A stretch of 64,000 nucleotides of DNA from Methanocaldococcus fervens AG86. Its GTDB lineage: Archaea; AGJL01; Methanococci; Methanococcales; Methanocaldococcaceae. Shown here one piece after another: positions 1 through 7,516 of the stretch; positions within the stretch are counted from its first letter, which is position 1, and each line of letters opens with the position of its first letter. A program made the position numbers and the translations under genes. Under the pieces are notes generated by a model, which was not told where the DNA came from, did not search any database, and saw only the letters and a program-made list of their open reading frames with translations. The DNA is taken from NCBI RefSeq assembly GCF_000023985.1, contig NC_013156.1, forward strand, positions 608,363 to 672,362. Direction: 5' to 3'.

Positions 1-77
1 ACTTTATCAACTTTTAATCCATACTCATTATTTCCCAATCTAAACACAACAATCTTCATAATTTCAGAATCAGCCAT
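1..77 (-). CDS. cheW: CheW-like coupling protein, N-terminal fragment
   Basis: Only the first 25 codons lie in the window; the gene runs off the left edge. The start codon follows a good ribosome binding site (GAGGTGG, about 5 nt away). The peptide begins MADSEIMKIVVFRLGNNEYG and matches the opening beta strands of CheW domains, in which a hydrophobic strand and the 'LGNNEYGL' turn are typical. CheW links chemoreceptors to CheA in the cytoplasm. The receiver and histidine kinase genes a few kb away fit a signalling locus. Only the N-terminus is visible, so a CheA or CheV with a leading CheW domain is possible. Confidence 0.6.
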   Translation of the reverse strand, partial: MADSEIMKIVVFRLGNNEYGLKVDK

Positions 78-239
78 ATTTCCACCTCACACAATAATAA
101 TATCATAATTAAGAATTAAAAAATTTTTTGGTCTAAACTTTCTCTTTGAGTTATTGAATTATTTCAAAATTTTCCCTTTAGAATTTATTGTTATTTCGGT
201 TTATTTAAAAATTAAAAATTTTAATTGAGAAAAAGAGAT

Positions 240-653
240 TTATTCATCTTTGGCTATCAACTTACCTGCGTCTGGTCCAGATTTCAAGTTATATATTTCA
301 GTTATTTTTATAACTACTGCTCCTTTTGGTTTAAAATCTGGTCTTAATGCTTTATCGAGCTCTTCAGCAATTTTTAGATACTCCCCCTCTTTATAATATT
401 CAGCAACTCCTTTATATTGGTAAGGCATCTCCCTACAGTTTGCTGTTGTTAAAGCAACGTTAGGATTTTCCAAAATATTTTTTAAGGTTTTGTTCATGAA
501 GTTGTCTGCTATCAAAACCATTCCTTTTTCAGCATCTAAAACTTTAACAGCCTTCATAGGAGCTACGTTAGGAATTCCTTCTTTTGAAGATGTAGCTAAA
601 AACACAATTTCATTTTCTAATGATTTAACCATATCCTCACTTAACTTTACCAT
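240..653 (-). CDS. Pyridoxamine 5'-phosphate oxidase-like FMN-binding protein
   Basis: A 137-residue protein with the split-barrel flavin fold of the PNPOx-like family. Near the N-terminus a strand of the type 'IVFLATSSKEGIPNVAPMK' is the usual first FMN-binding segment. It is followed by 'MVLIADNFMNKTLKNILENP', where a conserved Asn/Lys pair contacts the flavin. These short archaeal members are probably flavin reductases or binding proteins; the substrate is unknown. The ATG follows GGTGACAAC. It appears to be a single-gene unit transcribed leftward, with an AT-rich promoter (TTTAAATATTTTT) at about 693-705. Confidence 0.8.
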   Translation of the reverse strand: MVKLSEDMVKSLENEIVFLATSSKEGIPNVAPMKAVKVLDAEKGMVLIADNFMNKTLKNILENPNVALTTANCREMPYQYKGVAEYYKEGEYLKIAEELDKALRPDFKPKGAVVIKITEIYNLKSGPDAGKLIAKDE

Positions 654-729
654 GTTGTCACCAAAATATGTCGCTATTAAAAATAATATGAACTAAAAAT
701 ATTTAAAGTTATACATTTTGGTGATATTC

Positions 730-909
730 GTGAAAATCTATATTCAACCAGTTGGAGATGTTAATATTGAAGTTTTAGATTTTTAAAGAAAAATTAACTT
801 TTGGAAAGGACTATAAAAATGCGTTGTGGGTTTTTCAAATCTAATCATTAATGTAGATTTTAAAGATTGTAAATATTGCGAAAGATATCTAAAAAAGTTA
901 AAAATATGA
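730..909 (+). pseudogene. Decayed archaemetzincin (N- and C-terminal remnants)
   Basis: A GTG with a GGTGAT ribosome binding site opens a reading frame (MKIYIQPVGDVNIEVLDF) that looks like the N-terminus of archaemetzincin zinc proteases, then meets a stop. After frame changes, the last stretch reads SNLIINVDFKDCKYCERYLK and ends at the TGA. This resembles the family's C-terminal CxxC zinc motif. The middle, including the HExxH active site, is missing: about 180 nt remain of an expected 540. I read it as an internally deleted, frameshifted pseudogene. The assignment is by memory of the family and is moderately secure. Confidence 0.5.
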
Positions 910-919
910 TATAACTTTA

Positions 920-1294
920 TTATTTTCCTTCCTCTAATTTTAATATTGCCTCAGCAATGTCTCCGTTGCATTCTTCTAATGCTTTTCTTGCCTCTTCTTT
1001 TGAGACGTTGCATTCTTTAGCTACCAATTCAACATCCTCATCTGTAATTTCAACCTTAACTTCTTCCTCTTCTATCTCTTCTTTTTTAATCTTCATAGGT
1101 TTTCCTGTTATTGAATATGTTTTAACTCCCAATATGTCCATAACCTGAACTTTTGGCTCTTCAAACACCCATTCCTCATCATCAAATACAAATATCACTT
1201 TTTTTGGGCTTAAATCTTCGGTCTCCATTCCAAAATCTTTCATCATCTTTTGCATTTTCTTCAACATTCTTGGATTTACTTTTCCTGGAAACAT
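920..1294 (-). CDS. nac: Nascent polypeptide-associated complex protein (aNAC)
   Basis: Archaeal NAC, a ribosome-associated homodimeric chaperone. The first ~25 residues (MFPGKVNPRMLKKMQKMMKD) are basic and mediate ribosome contact. Residues ~30-75 form the NAC beta barrel, and the last ~40 residues are a UBA domain (ITDEDVELVAKECNVSKEEA). The ATG at 1294 is preferred because GGTGAAAAA lies directly before it; an upstream ATG at 1309 would add five residues. The 124-residue length is normal. It lies downstream of and parallel to the UbiA-family gene (gap 46 nt), so the two may be cotranscribed. Confidence 0.92.
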   Translation of the reverse strand: MFPGKVNPRMLKKMQKMMKDFGMETEDLSPKKVIFVFDDEEWVFEEPKVQVMDILGVKTYSITGKPMKIKKEEIEEEEVKVEITDEDVELVAKECNVSKEEARKALEECNGDIAEAILKLEEGK

Positions 1295-1340
1295 TTTTTC
1301 ACCAAACATTTTTACCTTTAAGTAGTATAAAGGTTTAGAT

Positions 1341-2171
1341 TTATATTCTTATAGCTCCAACAATAAATGCTAAAAGGACAATGTTCATTATAATTTTTAA
1401 AAATTTTGAAACCTTTGAGGAAGTTTCTTTATCTGGATTTTTTAATAGTAAAACCATAACATAGATAAACAAAATATCACATATTGCTACCAAAATCATG
1501 TAATAAACTCCAAATATTCCAAATAGGCATGGCAGAGGGCTTAATATAACTGCAAAAATAACCAAAAACGTAGCAAAATATAAGGCTTTTTTACCATATT
1601 TTATTGGTAATGATACAACCCCCTCTTTTTTATCCCCTTCCATATCTTCAAAATCCTTAACAATCTCCCTTCCCCAAATTGAAAGCAGGGAGCATAAAAA
1701 CAAAACAACAACTGGCATAACATTCTCTCCAGCAACTCCGCCAAATAAAAATACGGAACCTGTTAAATACCCAATAATAAAGTTTCCTATTGGCTTATAT
1801 CGTTTGTATCTTTTTGCATAAAGGTATAAAAAGAATGCATTAACAACAGCTATAATTAAGGCGTATATGTTTATAAATACTGAGAGAGCTAACCCAAAAA
1901 TTAGTAAAATAGCTGAAAATGTTTTCGCCTCATTCAATTTAATTTTTCCAGAAGGTAGAGGGCGATAGGGCTTATTTATCCTATCTATCTCAATATCAAA
2001 GATGTCATTTATTACATTTCCATAAGCACTAACAAAGAAGACAACAAAAAACACCAAAATACATTTTAAAATATCAATTTCAAAGTTTGATGAAATCAAA
2101 TAACCAATAATCCCTCCAACAGATGCAGTTATGCAATTTTTAACCCTAATAAGCTCTAAGTAACTTCCCAT
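1341..2171 (-). CDS. UbiA-family prenyltransferase, likely digeranylgeranylglyceryl phosphate synthase
   Basis: An integral membrane prenyltransferase with about eight to nine transmembrane segments. The first Asp-rich motif is seen in 'NDIFDIEIDRINKPYRPLPSG' (NDxxDxxxD) and the second in 'KDFEDMEGDKKEGV'. These bind the Mg-diphosphate of the polyprenyl donor. In archaea this family makes digeranylgeranylglyceryl phosphate, the second ether bond of membrane lipids. It sits beside NAC as I recall in M. jannaschii. The ATG at 2171 aligns with the family; a GTG three codons upstream has better spacing from GGTGAT and may be the true start. Confidence 0.82.
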   Translation of the reverse strand: MGSYLELIRVKNCITASVGGIIGYLISSNFEIDILKCILVFFVVFFVSAYGNVINDIFDIEIDRINKPYRPLPSGKIKLNEAKTFSAILLIFGLALSVFINIYALIIAVVNAFFLYLYAKRYKRYKPIGNFIIGYLTGSVFLFGGVAGENVMPVVVLFLCSLLSIWGREIVKDFEDMEGDKKEGVVSLPIKYGKKALYFATFLVIFAVILSPLPCLFGIFGVYYMILVAICDILFIYVMVLLLKNPDKETSSKVSKFLKIIMNIVLLAFIVGAIRI

Positions 2172-2221
2172 CTTTCCCACGAAAATCACCAAAAGTTATT
2201 AAATAAATAATAAATTATGCC

Positions 2222-3637
2222 TTACCAAAACTTTAAAATAAATTTCTCCAATAGCAATTTTCCTAAATCTGTTAATTCTACTTTAGCACCTTCTTTTTTC
2301 ACAAACCCATGTTTTAATAGTGGTTCTACCCTATCATACGCTGTTCTTCTATGTATTCCTAAATTTTCTGCGAGTTCCTCTATCTTTACGGAACCGCCCA
2401 TTTCGTAAATCTTCTTTATAGTTTCCTTTGTAGCAGGATATTTGGTAATCATAGAAATACCTTCTTTTATGCAAATATTTGCCAGGTCTGGAAGTATTGA
2501 ACATAAGGCAATAGTATAATTGTTGTATTCGCTAAATACAATTTCTCCATAAGATGAAAAACCAAATAACGGATATAAATCTTTCAGAACTTCTAACCAT
2601 TCATTTGTTTTGTCTTTTCCGATTTCAGCCAAATAAACTGGAAGTGCCAAAAAACTAAATGCGTGAGGATATTGAGGGGGGGTATTTAAAATACTTTTAT
2701 TTACCTCCTCAAAGATGTGTTTTATTTTATCTTTATCTATTTCATAGTCAATTAGCTCCACACCCTCACGTATATTGGAACCAAAAACCAATGCATTATT
2801 TTTTATTGATATCGGACCTTTTATGTGTATTTTTTCATTGTTTAAATCCAACGTTCCAAATTGATGTGTAAAATAAAATTCCCTGTCTTTTGAAATTTCT
2901 CCAAGTTTTTTATAATTAAAGACAGACATGTAATAATCTAAGGCATTGATGTTGTTTATTTTGCTCACATATCTTTTATTTGCTTCAGTAACCCTTCCTT
3001 TTGTCTTTTTACTAATTAATTCTCTTTCAGTAAATCTCCCCACGGTTATTTTTGGAACAATATCTCCTCCAAATACAACACATACAACACTGTCAACATA
3101 GACATCGTTGCAGTATTGATATGTTCTGCTAAACTCAAAGTTATCACTCGTAACCCCACCAAATATTGGGACACACATGCCAAGTTTTTTGATAATTCCA
3201 TTTAAAACTTCTTCTTCAAAGTTGCAACAATCCATAAACACCATAACCAGCTTTGGAGCCATACCTAAATCTTTTATGGCTGTTTCTATTGCCTTCTTTC
3301 CACATTCTTCTGGATTTATAGATACCCCTAAACCTACTCCAATTCCAATATCGATGTATTTTGATGATATGATGCCAACAGAAACTCCTTTATGTGGTTC
3401 ATTGTTAATTATTGAATATCTCGCACTACCTCCTACAATGGGTATATCATTACCCAATATTAATTTAACACCATTCAACACTTCTTCAGGTTCATAATCT
3501 GGAGATGAAAATAGGAACGCTAAATTTATATATTTATCATTTTCAATGTTTTTTAATGCTTCAGTTACTGCATACGCCCCAGATTTTAGCGGATTTTCAT
3601 CATTTGAATGCCCCCAACCAAATTCTATAAATTTCAT
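2222..3637 (-). CDS. FIST sensory domain protein with C-terminal winged-helix DNA-binding domain
   Basis: A 471-residue protein. The N-terminal ~200 residues show the FIST_N pattern (GWGHSNDENP, then 'GGSARYSIINNEPHKGVSVG' and 'GGVTSDNFEF'). Residues ~220-395 match FIST_C. The last ~65 residues are a winged helix-turn-helix ('VKIEELAENLGIHRRTAYDRVEPLLKHGFV'). FIST is thought to sense small ligands such as amino acids; here it is fused to a DNA-binding domain, so it is probably a one-component transcription regulator. The ATG follows GTGATTAAC. It is divergent from the receiver/kinase operon and shares about 115 bp of promoter region with it. Confidence 0.78.
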   Translation of the reverse strand: MKFIEFGWGHSNDENPLKSGAYAVTEALKNIENDKYINLAFLFSSPDYEPEEVLNGVKLILGNDIPIVGGSARYSIINNEPHKGVSVGIISSKYIDIGIGVGLGVSINPEECGKKAIETAIKDLGMAPKLVMVFMDCCNFEEEVLNGIIKKLGMCVPIFGGVTSDNFEFSRTYQYCNDVYVDSVVCVVFGGDIVPKITVGRFTERELISKKTKGRVTEANKRYVSKINNINALDYYMSVFNYKKLGEISKDREFYFTHQFGTLDLNNEKIHIKGPISIKNNALVFGSNIREGVELIDYEIDKDKIKHIFEEVNKSILNTPPQYPHAFSFLALPVYLAEIGKDKTNEWLEVLKDLYPLFGFSSYGEIVFSEYNNYTIALCSILPDLANICIKEGISMITKYPATKETIKKIYEMGGSVKIEELAENLGIHRRTAYDRVEPLLKHGFVKKEGAKVELTDLGKLLLEKFILKFW

Positions 3638-3751
3638 GTTAATCACTTTAATGAAAATATTAAAAATAAAAATATTTATTAACATAAAAAAGTTGTATAA
3701 GTTAGTGGTTATTTAAACTTTAATTATTATTAAGTGTTACGGTGAGGCAGT

Positions 3752-4114
3752 ATGACGAAAATTTTGGTTGTTGAGGATGAGGAAGATATATTAAATCTAA
3801 TTAAAATAATTTTAGATATGGAAGGATATTTAACAATATTGGCTAAAGATGGAGAGGAAGGAATTAAAGCTTTAGAGGATAATGAAGACATATCTTTGAT
3901 AATACTGGATATAAGAATGCCGAATATGAACGGATGGGAGTTTTTAAAAATAATAAAAAGTAGTGATAAATGGAAGAACATCCCTGTGATTGTATTGACT
4001 GCATACACTCAAGTGAGTGATATAGAAAAAGCAAGAAGTATGGGAGTTGAAGGATACATCGCTAAACCATTTTCAAGAGAAGAGCTAATCAGAAAAATTA
4101 AGGATATTATTTAA
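3752..4114 (+). CDS. CheY-like response regulator, stand-alone receiver domain
   Basis: A 120-residue receiver with no output domain. The acidic pair is E8/D9 (VVEDEED), the phosphoacceptor is D53 (LIILDIRMP), the switch Thr is T83 (VLTAYT) and the invariant Lys is K105 (IAKPFS). All catalytic positions are present, so it should be phosphorylated by a partner kinase, most likely the one encoded immediately downstream with 9 nt between stop and start. The start follows GGTGAGGC. Output could be through protein contact, for example with the divergent FIST-HTH protein or a chemotaxis apparatus; this is inference. Confidence 0.93.
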   Translation: MTKILVVEDEEDILNLIKIILDMEGYLTILAKDGEEGIKALEDNEDISLIILDIRMPNMNGWEFLKIIKSSDKWKNIPVIVLTAYTQVSDIEKARSMGVEGYIAKPFSREELIRKIKDII

Positions 4115-4123
4115 GTGATAAGT

Positions 4124-6022
4124 ATGATGAAAAAAGCACTTAGGATAAAATTGCTGATATTGTCGATAATAATTTCAATAATTCCTGTAACAATTCTGGG
4201 TGCAGTGTCTGTAGAAAACACCATAAAAACAATGAGTGAAGAAGCTCAGAAAAAGATCAATACCGACCTTCAAATTGCCGAATATATCCTAAATGAAAGG
4301 TTAAATTTTTTGTCCAAGTCCTTAGATTTAATGTCAGATAACAAAAATACACTATCATCAATTAAAAACAAAAATCTAAATGAATTAAAAACCATTACAT
4401 TGAATTTAAAAAACACTACGGACTCTGACTTTGTGATAATATTTGACAAAGAAGGTAAAGTTTTAGTGAGTTCAAATAACGATAAAAATAACTACGTTGA
4501 TCTTCCATTAATAACCAAAAAAGTCCTCTCTGGCAGAGAAATAAATAGTATTGAAATAATAGATGAAACTACATTAAAAAATGAGAATTTGCTGAATAAA
4601 ACGTCCATCAAAATAATTTCTACTGAACATTCAATAAATGTTAATAAAACTATTGAAACATCAGCTTTAGGTTTGGTGTCTGCAAGGCCAATATACGACG
4701 AAAATGGAAATATCATAGGCGGAATATTAGTTTGTGATATATTAAATAAAGATTACGAACTTGTTGATGAAATTAGTAAACACTGTGGAGATGTTGTTAC
4801 CATCTTTTTGGACGGTATTAGAATTTCTACAGATGTAAAAAATGATGATGGAACAAGGGCCGTAGGAACTCTTGTATCTAAAGAGGTGTATGATAAGGTA
4901 ATTAAAGAGGGCGAAATGTATCAAGGTAGGGCGTTTGTTGTAGATAAATGGTATATAACTGCATATAAACCAATATACAATTCAGATAATGAAGTTATTG
5001 GGATGTTATTCGTTGGAACTCCAGAAAAGCCATTTATTGAATTACAACAAAACATTAAAACACATACCATTCTCATTGGATTTTTAAGCATAATCTTAGC
5101 GTTGAGTGTATCTTTAGTATTAAGTGAGGCAATAATAGGCCCAATAAAAAAACTAAAATATGCTGCGGAAAAAATTAGCTCTGGAAACTACAATATTCAC
5201 GTGGATGTAAGTAGTGATGATGAAATTGGAGAGCTTGCTAAAGCATTCAATAAAATGGCTGAAGATATAAGAAAATCCCATGAAGAACTTAAAAGACATA
5301 CAAAAGAACTAAAAGAATCCTATGAAAAATTAAAAGAGATAGATAAGCTAAAATCTGAAATTATTTCAATAGTGTCTCACGAGTTAAGAACTCCATTAAC
5401 TTCAATAAAAGGTTACGTAGAATTAGTTTTAGATGGTTTAATGGGAGAGTTAAATAGCAATCAAAGAAGATGTCTTGAAATAGCCAATAATAACATTGAC
5501 AGGCTAAAGAGGTTAATAGATGATATGCTTGACCTCTCTAAAATAGAAAGCGGAACAATAAAATTTGATATAAAGGATGTAAAAATTAAGGATATGGTAG
5601 TGGATGTCTTAAACTCCTTAGGACCACAGATAAAAGAAAAAAATATAGAAATAAAATGTGAAATTGAGGAAAATCTGACTGCAAAAGTTGATAAAGATAG
5701 AATTACTCAAGTTTTAATAAACTTAATTGAAAACGCCATAAAATTCTCACCTGTGAAAGGAGTTATTGAAATACATGCATTTAGGGATAATAACTATGCT
5801 CACATAATTATAAAAGATTATGGACCAGGAATACCTAAAAAAGATTTAGATAAGATATTTGACAAATTCTATCAAGTAAACTTTCCAAAAATCAAAAAGG
5901 ATGGAGCTGGTCTTGGGTTGGCAATATGTAAAAGCATTATTGAAGCACATGGAGGTAAAATTTGGGTTGAAAGTGAGTTAGGTAAAGGTACTTCTTTCCA
6001 CGTGCTTTTACCAATTGAATAA
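4124..6022 (+). CDS. Membrane sensor histidine kinase (Cache-HAMP-HisKA-HATPase)
   Basis: A 632-residue kinase. A first transmembrane helix (~8-28) is followed by ~280 extracytoplasmic residues resembling a Cache-type sensor, including 'YDENGNIIGGILVCDI'. A second helix (~313-334), HAMP (~335-388), a linker coil and HisKA follow, with the phospho-His at about 419 (SHELRTPLTS). The ATPase shows N box NLIENAIKFS (~533), G1 DYGPGIP (~565) and G2 GAGLGLAI (~594). All motifs are intact. It forms an operon with the receiver. M. jannaschii, as I recall, has no histidine kinases, so the locus was probably gained in this lineage or lost there. Confidence 0.95.
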   Translation: MMKKALRIKLLILSIIISIIPVTILGAVSVENTIKTMSEEAQKKINTDLQIAEYILNERLNFLSKSLDLMSDNKNTLSSIKNKNLNELKTITLNLKNTTDSDFVIIFDKEGKVLVSSNNDKNNYVDLPLITKKVLSGREINSIEIIDETTLKNENLLNKTSIKIISTEHSINVNKTIETSALGLVSARPIYDENGNIIGGILVCDILNKDYELVDEISKHCGDVVTIFLDGIRISTDVKNDDGTRAVGTLVSKEVYDKVIKEGEMYQGRAFVVDKWYITAYKPIYNSDNEVIGMLFVGTPEKPFIELQQNIKTHTILIGFLSIILALSVSLVLSEAIIGPIKKLKYAAEKISSGNYNIHVDVSSDDEIGELAKAFNKMAEDIRKSHEELKRHTKELKESYEKLKEIDKLKSEIISIVSHELRTPLTSIKGYVELVLDGLMGELNSNQRRCLEIANNNIDRLKRLIDDMLDLSKIESGTIKFDIKDVKIKDMVVDVLNSLGPQIKEKNIEIKCEIEENLTAKVDKDRITQVLINLIENAIKFSPVKGVIEIHAFRDNNYAHIIIKDYGPGIPKKDLDKIFDKFYQVNFPKIKKDGAGLGLAICKSIIEAHGGKIWVESELGKGTSFHVLLPIE

Positions 6023-6097
6023 CTATTTTTCAATTTTTATTTTTAGTATAAGACATTTACAATTTTATATATTACAATTTTTAAAGATGAACGACAA

Positions 6098-6109
6098 TTA
6101 TTTATATAC
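6098..6109 (+). promoter_or_regulatory. TATA-box promoter of the small gene at 6169
   Basis: TTATTTATATAC is a good archaeal TATA element. Expected initiation is about 25 nt downstream, near 6130, which would put the 19-bp repeat (6128-6146) at or just after the start site. The leader would also contain the inverted pair GTGAGTT (6110-6116) and AACTCAC (6149-6155), although the first copy may lie upstream of the transcription start. Confidence 0.45.
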
Positions 6110-6127
6110 GTGAGTTCAATATAATAG

Positions 6128-6146
6128 TTGTGGTCTTGTGGGGTCT
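6128..6146 (+). repeat. 19-bp element, copy 1 (operator candidate)
   Basis: The 19-mer begins TTGTGGTCTTGTGG and ends GGTCT. It has two TTGTGG hexamers starting 8 bp apart. An exact reverse-complement copy lies at 6646-6664 before fdhC. It is unusually G-rich for its surroundings. It probably marks a shared regulatory protein site for the small gene at 6169 and the formate transporter, but no binding protein is known to me. Confidence 0.6.
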
Positions 6147-6168
6147 CAAACTCACAGAGGGTGTTAAC

Positions 6169-6426
6169 ATGAGCGAAGAGATTATTATCACAACAATATA
6201 TGAAATACCTGGAATAGAAATATGTATAAAAGAAATTATTTCTGAAGCCGTTGAAGGTACAGATGTAGAACAACTCATAAAAAAGTTGGAAGAAAGAGTT
6301 AAAGAAAAAGATTTGGACGGAATCGTAGGACTTAAAATTGTTTCAGCCATTGAAGATGGAAAAGTAAAACTCATAGGTTTTGGAAGTGGATTCAAAATTA
6401 TTAAAAGCCAGTGGGCAGTTTATTAA
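6169..6426 (+). CDS. Small conserved-looking protein of unknown function
   Basis: An 85-residue soluble protein. The ATG follows AGAGGGTGTT. The sequence has an N-terminal strand 'IIITTIYEIPGIEI', an acidic/basic helix, and then 'GIVGLKIVSAIEDGKVKLIG'. The layout (ITT...IPG...helix...GIVGLKI) is loosely like the YbjQ/DUF74 small barrel family, but I am not certain. It lies between the kinase gene and fdhC and shares an exact 19-bp upstream element with fdhC, which hints at co-regulation with formate metabolism. Confidence 0.6.
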   Translation: MSEEIIITTIYEIPGIEICIKEIISEAVEGTDVEQLIKKLEERVKEKDLDGIVGLKIVSAIEDGKVKLIGFGSGFKIIKSQWAVY

Positions 6427-6463
6427 CTCTTTTATTTTTTTAAGAATTTATTTTAAGTTAAAA

Positions 6464-6604
6464 TTATTTTTTCAATGTATTTTTATCGATATTTTTGTAA
6501 TCATATTTAATTACATTGTAGAATTTATCTTAATCCATATAGATTAAATTCTCTTCTATAGTAATTCGATATTTATCTTTTTTTGTCCATACTAAATCGT
6601 TAAT
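6464..6604 (-). pseudogene. Possible remnant of a coding sequence
   Basis: In the 276-nt stretch between the small gene and fdhC, the minus strand reads as an open, protein-like frame (LVWTKKDKYRITIEENLIYM, then DKFYNVIKYDYKNIDKN) broken by a single TAA and lacking a start. Composition is like local genes. No family was recognised. It could be chance in AT-rich DNA. Confidence 0.2.
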
Positions 6605-6645
6605 TATTTATAATGACAAAATGACAAATTATACAATGTGGGATA

Positions 6646-6664
6646 AGACCCCACAAGACCACAA
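6646..6664 (-). repeat. 19-bp element, copy 2 (operator candidate, before fdhC)
   Basis: Exact reverse complement of 6128-6146. It lies 39 bp before the fdhC ATG, downstream of one TATA-like sequence (TTATTTATAAT near 6605-6615) and just upstream of another (CATATATAAAC near 6672-6682). Which is used decides whether the element lies in the leader or upstream of the promoter. A local hairpin TGTGGG...CCCACA (6637-6655) overlaps it. Confidence 0.6.
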
Positions 6665-6702
6665 GTATCAAACATATATAAACATTGTTGGAGGGAATAG
6701 CA

Positions 6703-7515
6703 ATGTTTAATCCACCAGCAAAAGCTGTTGAAATGGCAGCAAATTCAGGAGAATATAAAGCGAACCTTCCTTGGAATCAATTGCTTGTTAGAGGTATTAT
6801 GGGAGGGGCATATATTGCAATGGGTGCTGGTCTTTGTACTGTTTGTAGTACTGGAGTTGCTTCATTAGCTCCAGGTCTTGCAAAACTCGTTGGAGGGGCA
6901 GTGTTCCCAGTTGGTCTGATTTTAATTATTATGACAGGGATGGAACTTGTTACTGGAGACATGATGCTTCTTCCATTAGCAATATTGAAAAGAAAAGCAT
7001 CATTCTCCCAACTGTTAAAAGTTTGGTTTTGGGTATATATTGGAAACCTAATAGGTTCTTTAATATATGCACTAATTATGGCTTATGGTCCATTAAAAAG
7101 TTTCAAAAATGGAGAGTGGATAGTAAATTCCTTTGGACAGACTGCAATTGGAATTGCTGAAGCGAAAGTCCTTCCATACATATCAGGAGGAGCATTAGGA
7201 TGGCTTTCATGCTTGGTTAAAGGTATTGGTTGTAACTGGCTTGTTAATCTTGCAGTCATGGGTTCATTTGCAGCATCAACTGTTATTGGGAAATTCTTCA
7301 TGATTTGGTTCCCAATTATGACATTCGTCGCTTCAGGATTTGAGCACTGTGTAGCAAACATGTACTTCATCCCAGCAGGAATGTTGTTAGGGGCTAATGT
7401 CACAATAGTGGACTGGTGGCTATGGAATGAAATCCCTGCTACAATAGGAAACATTATTGGGGCAGTGATATTCGTAGCAATGGTGTATTGGTATGCGTAT
7501 GGTAGAGAGATCTAA
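6703..7515 (+). CDS. fdhC: Formate transporter FdhC (FNT family)
   Basis: A 270-residue inner-membrane channel of the formate/nitrite transporter family with six predicted transmembrane helices. Family features include the amphipathic N-terminus 'FNPPAKAVEMAANSGEYKA', the long helix 'GGAYIAMGAGLCTVC', 'MELVTGDMMLLPLA' and 'ASGFEHCVANMYFIPAG' near the pore. The ATG at 6703 follows GGAGGG. It is first in a run with an OB-fold protein, carbonic anhydrase and formate dehydrogenase, the classical methanogen formate-uptake order (fdhC-cab-fdhAB, here with one insertion). The 19-bp element upstream suggests regulation. Confidence 0.95.
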   Translation: MFNPPAKAVEMAANSGEYKANLPWNQLLVRGIMGGAYIAMGAGLCTVCSTGVASLAPGLAKLVGGAVFPVGLILIIMTGMELVTGDMMLLPLAILKRKASFSQLLKVWFWVYIGNLIGSLIYALIMAYGPLKSFKNGEWIVNSFGQTAIGIAEAKVLPYISGGALGWLSCLVKGIGCNWLVNLAVMGSFAASTVIGKFFMIWFPIMTFVASGFEHCVANMYFIPAGMLLGANVTIVDWWLWNEIPATIGNIIGAVIFVAMVYWYAYGREI

Positions 7516-7516
7516 A

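Noticed and set aside
6043-6395. Minus-strand frames opposite the small gene at 6169
   Set aside because: They have no ribosome binding site or family likeness, while the plus-strand frame has both promoter and ribosome binding site.
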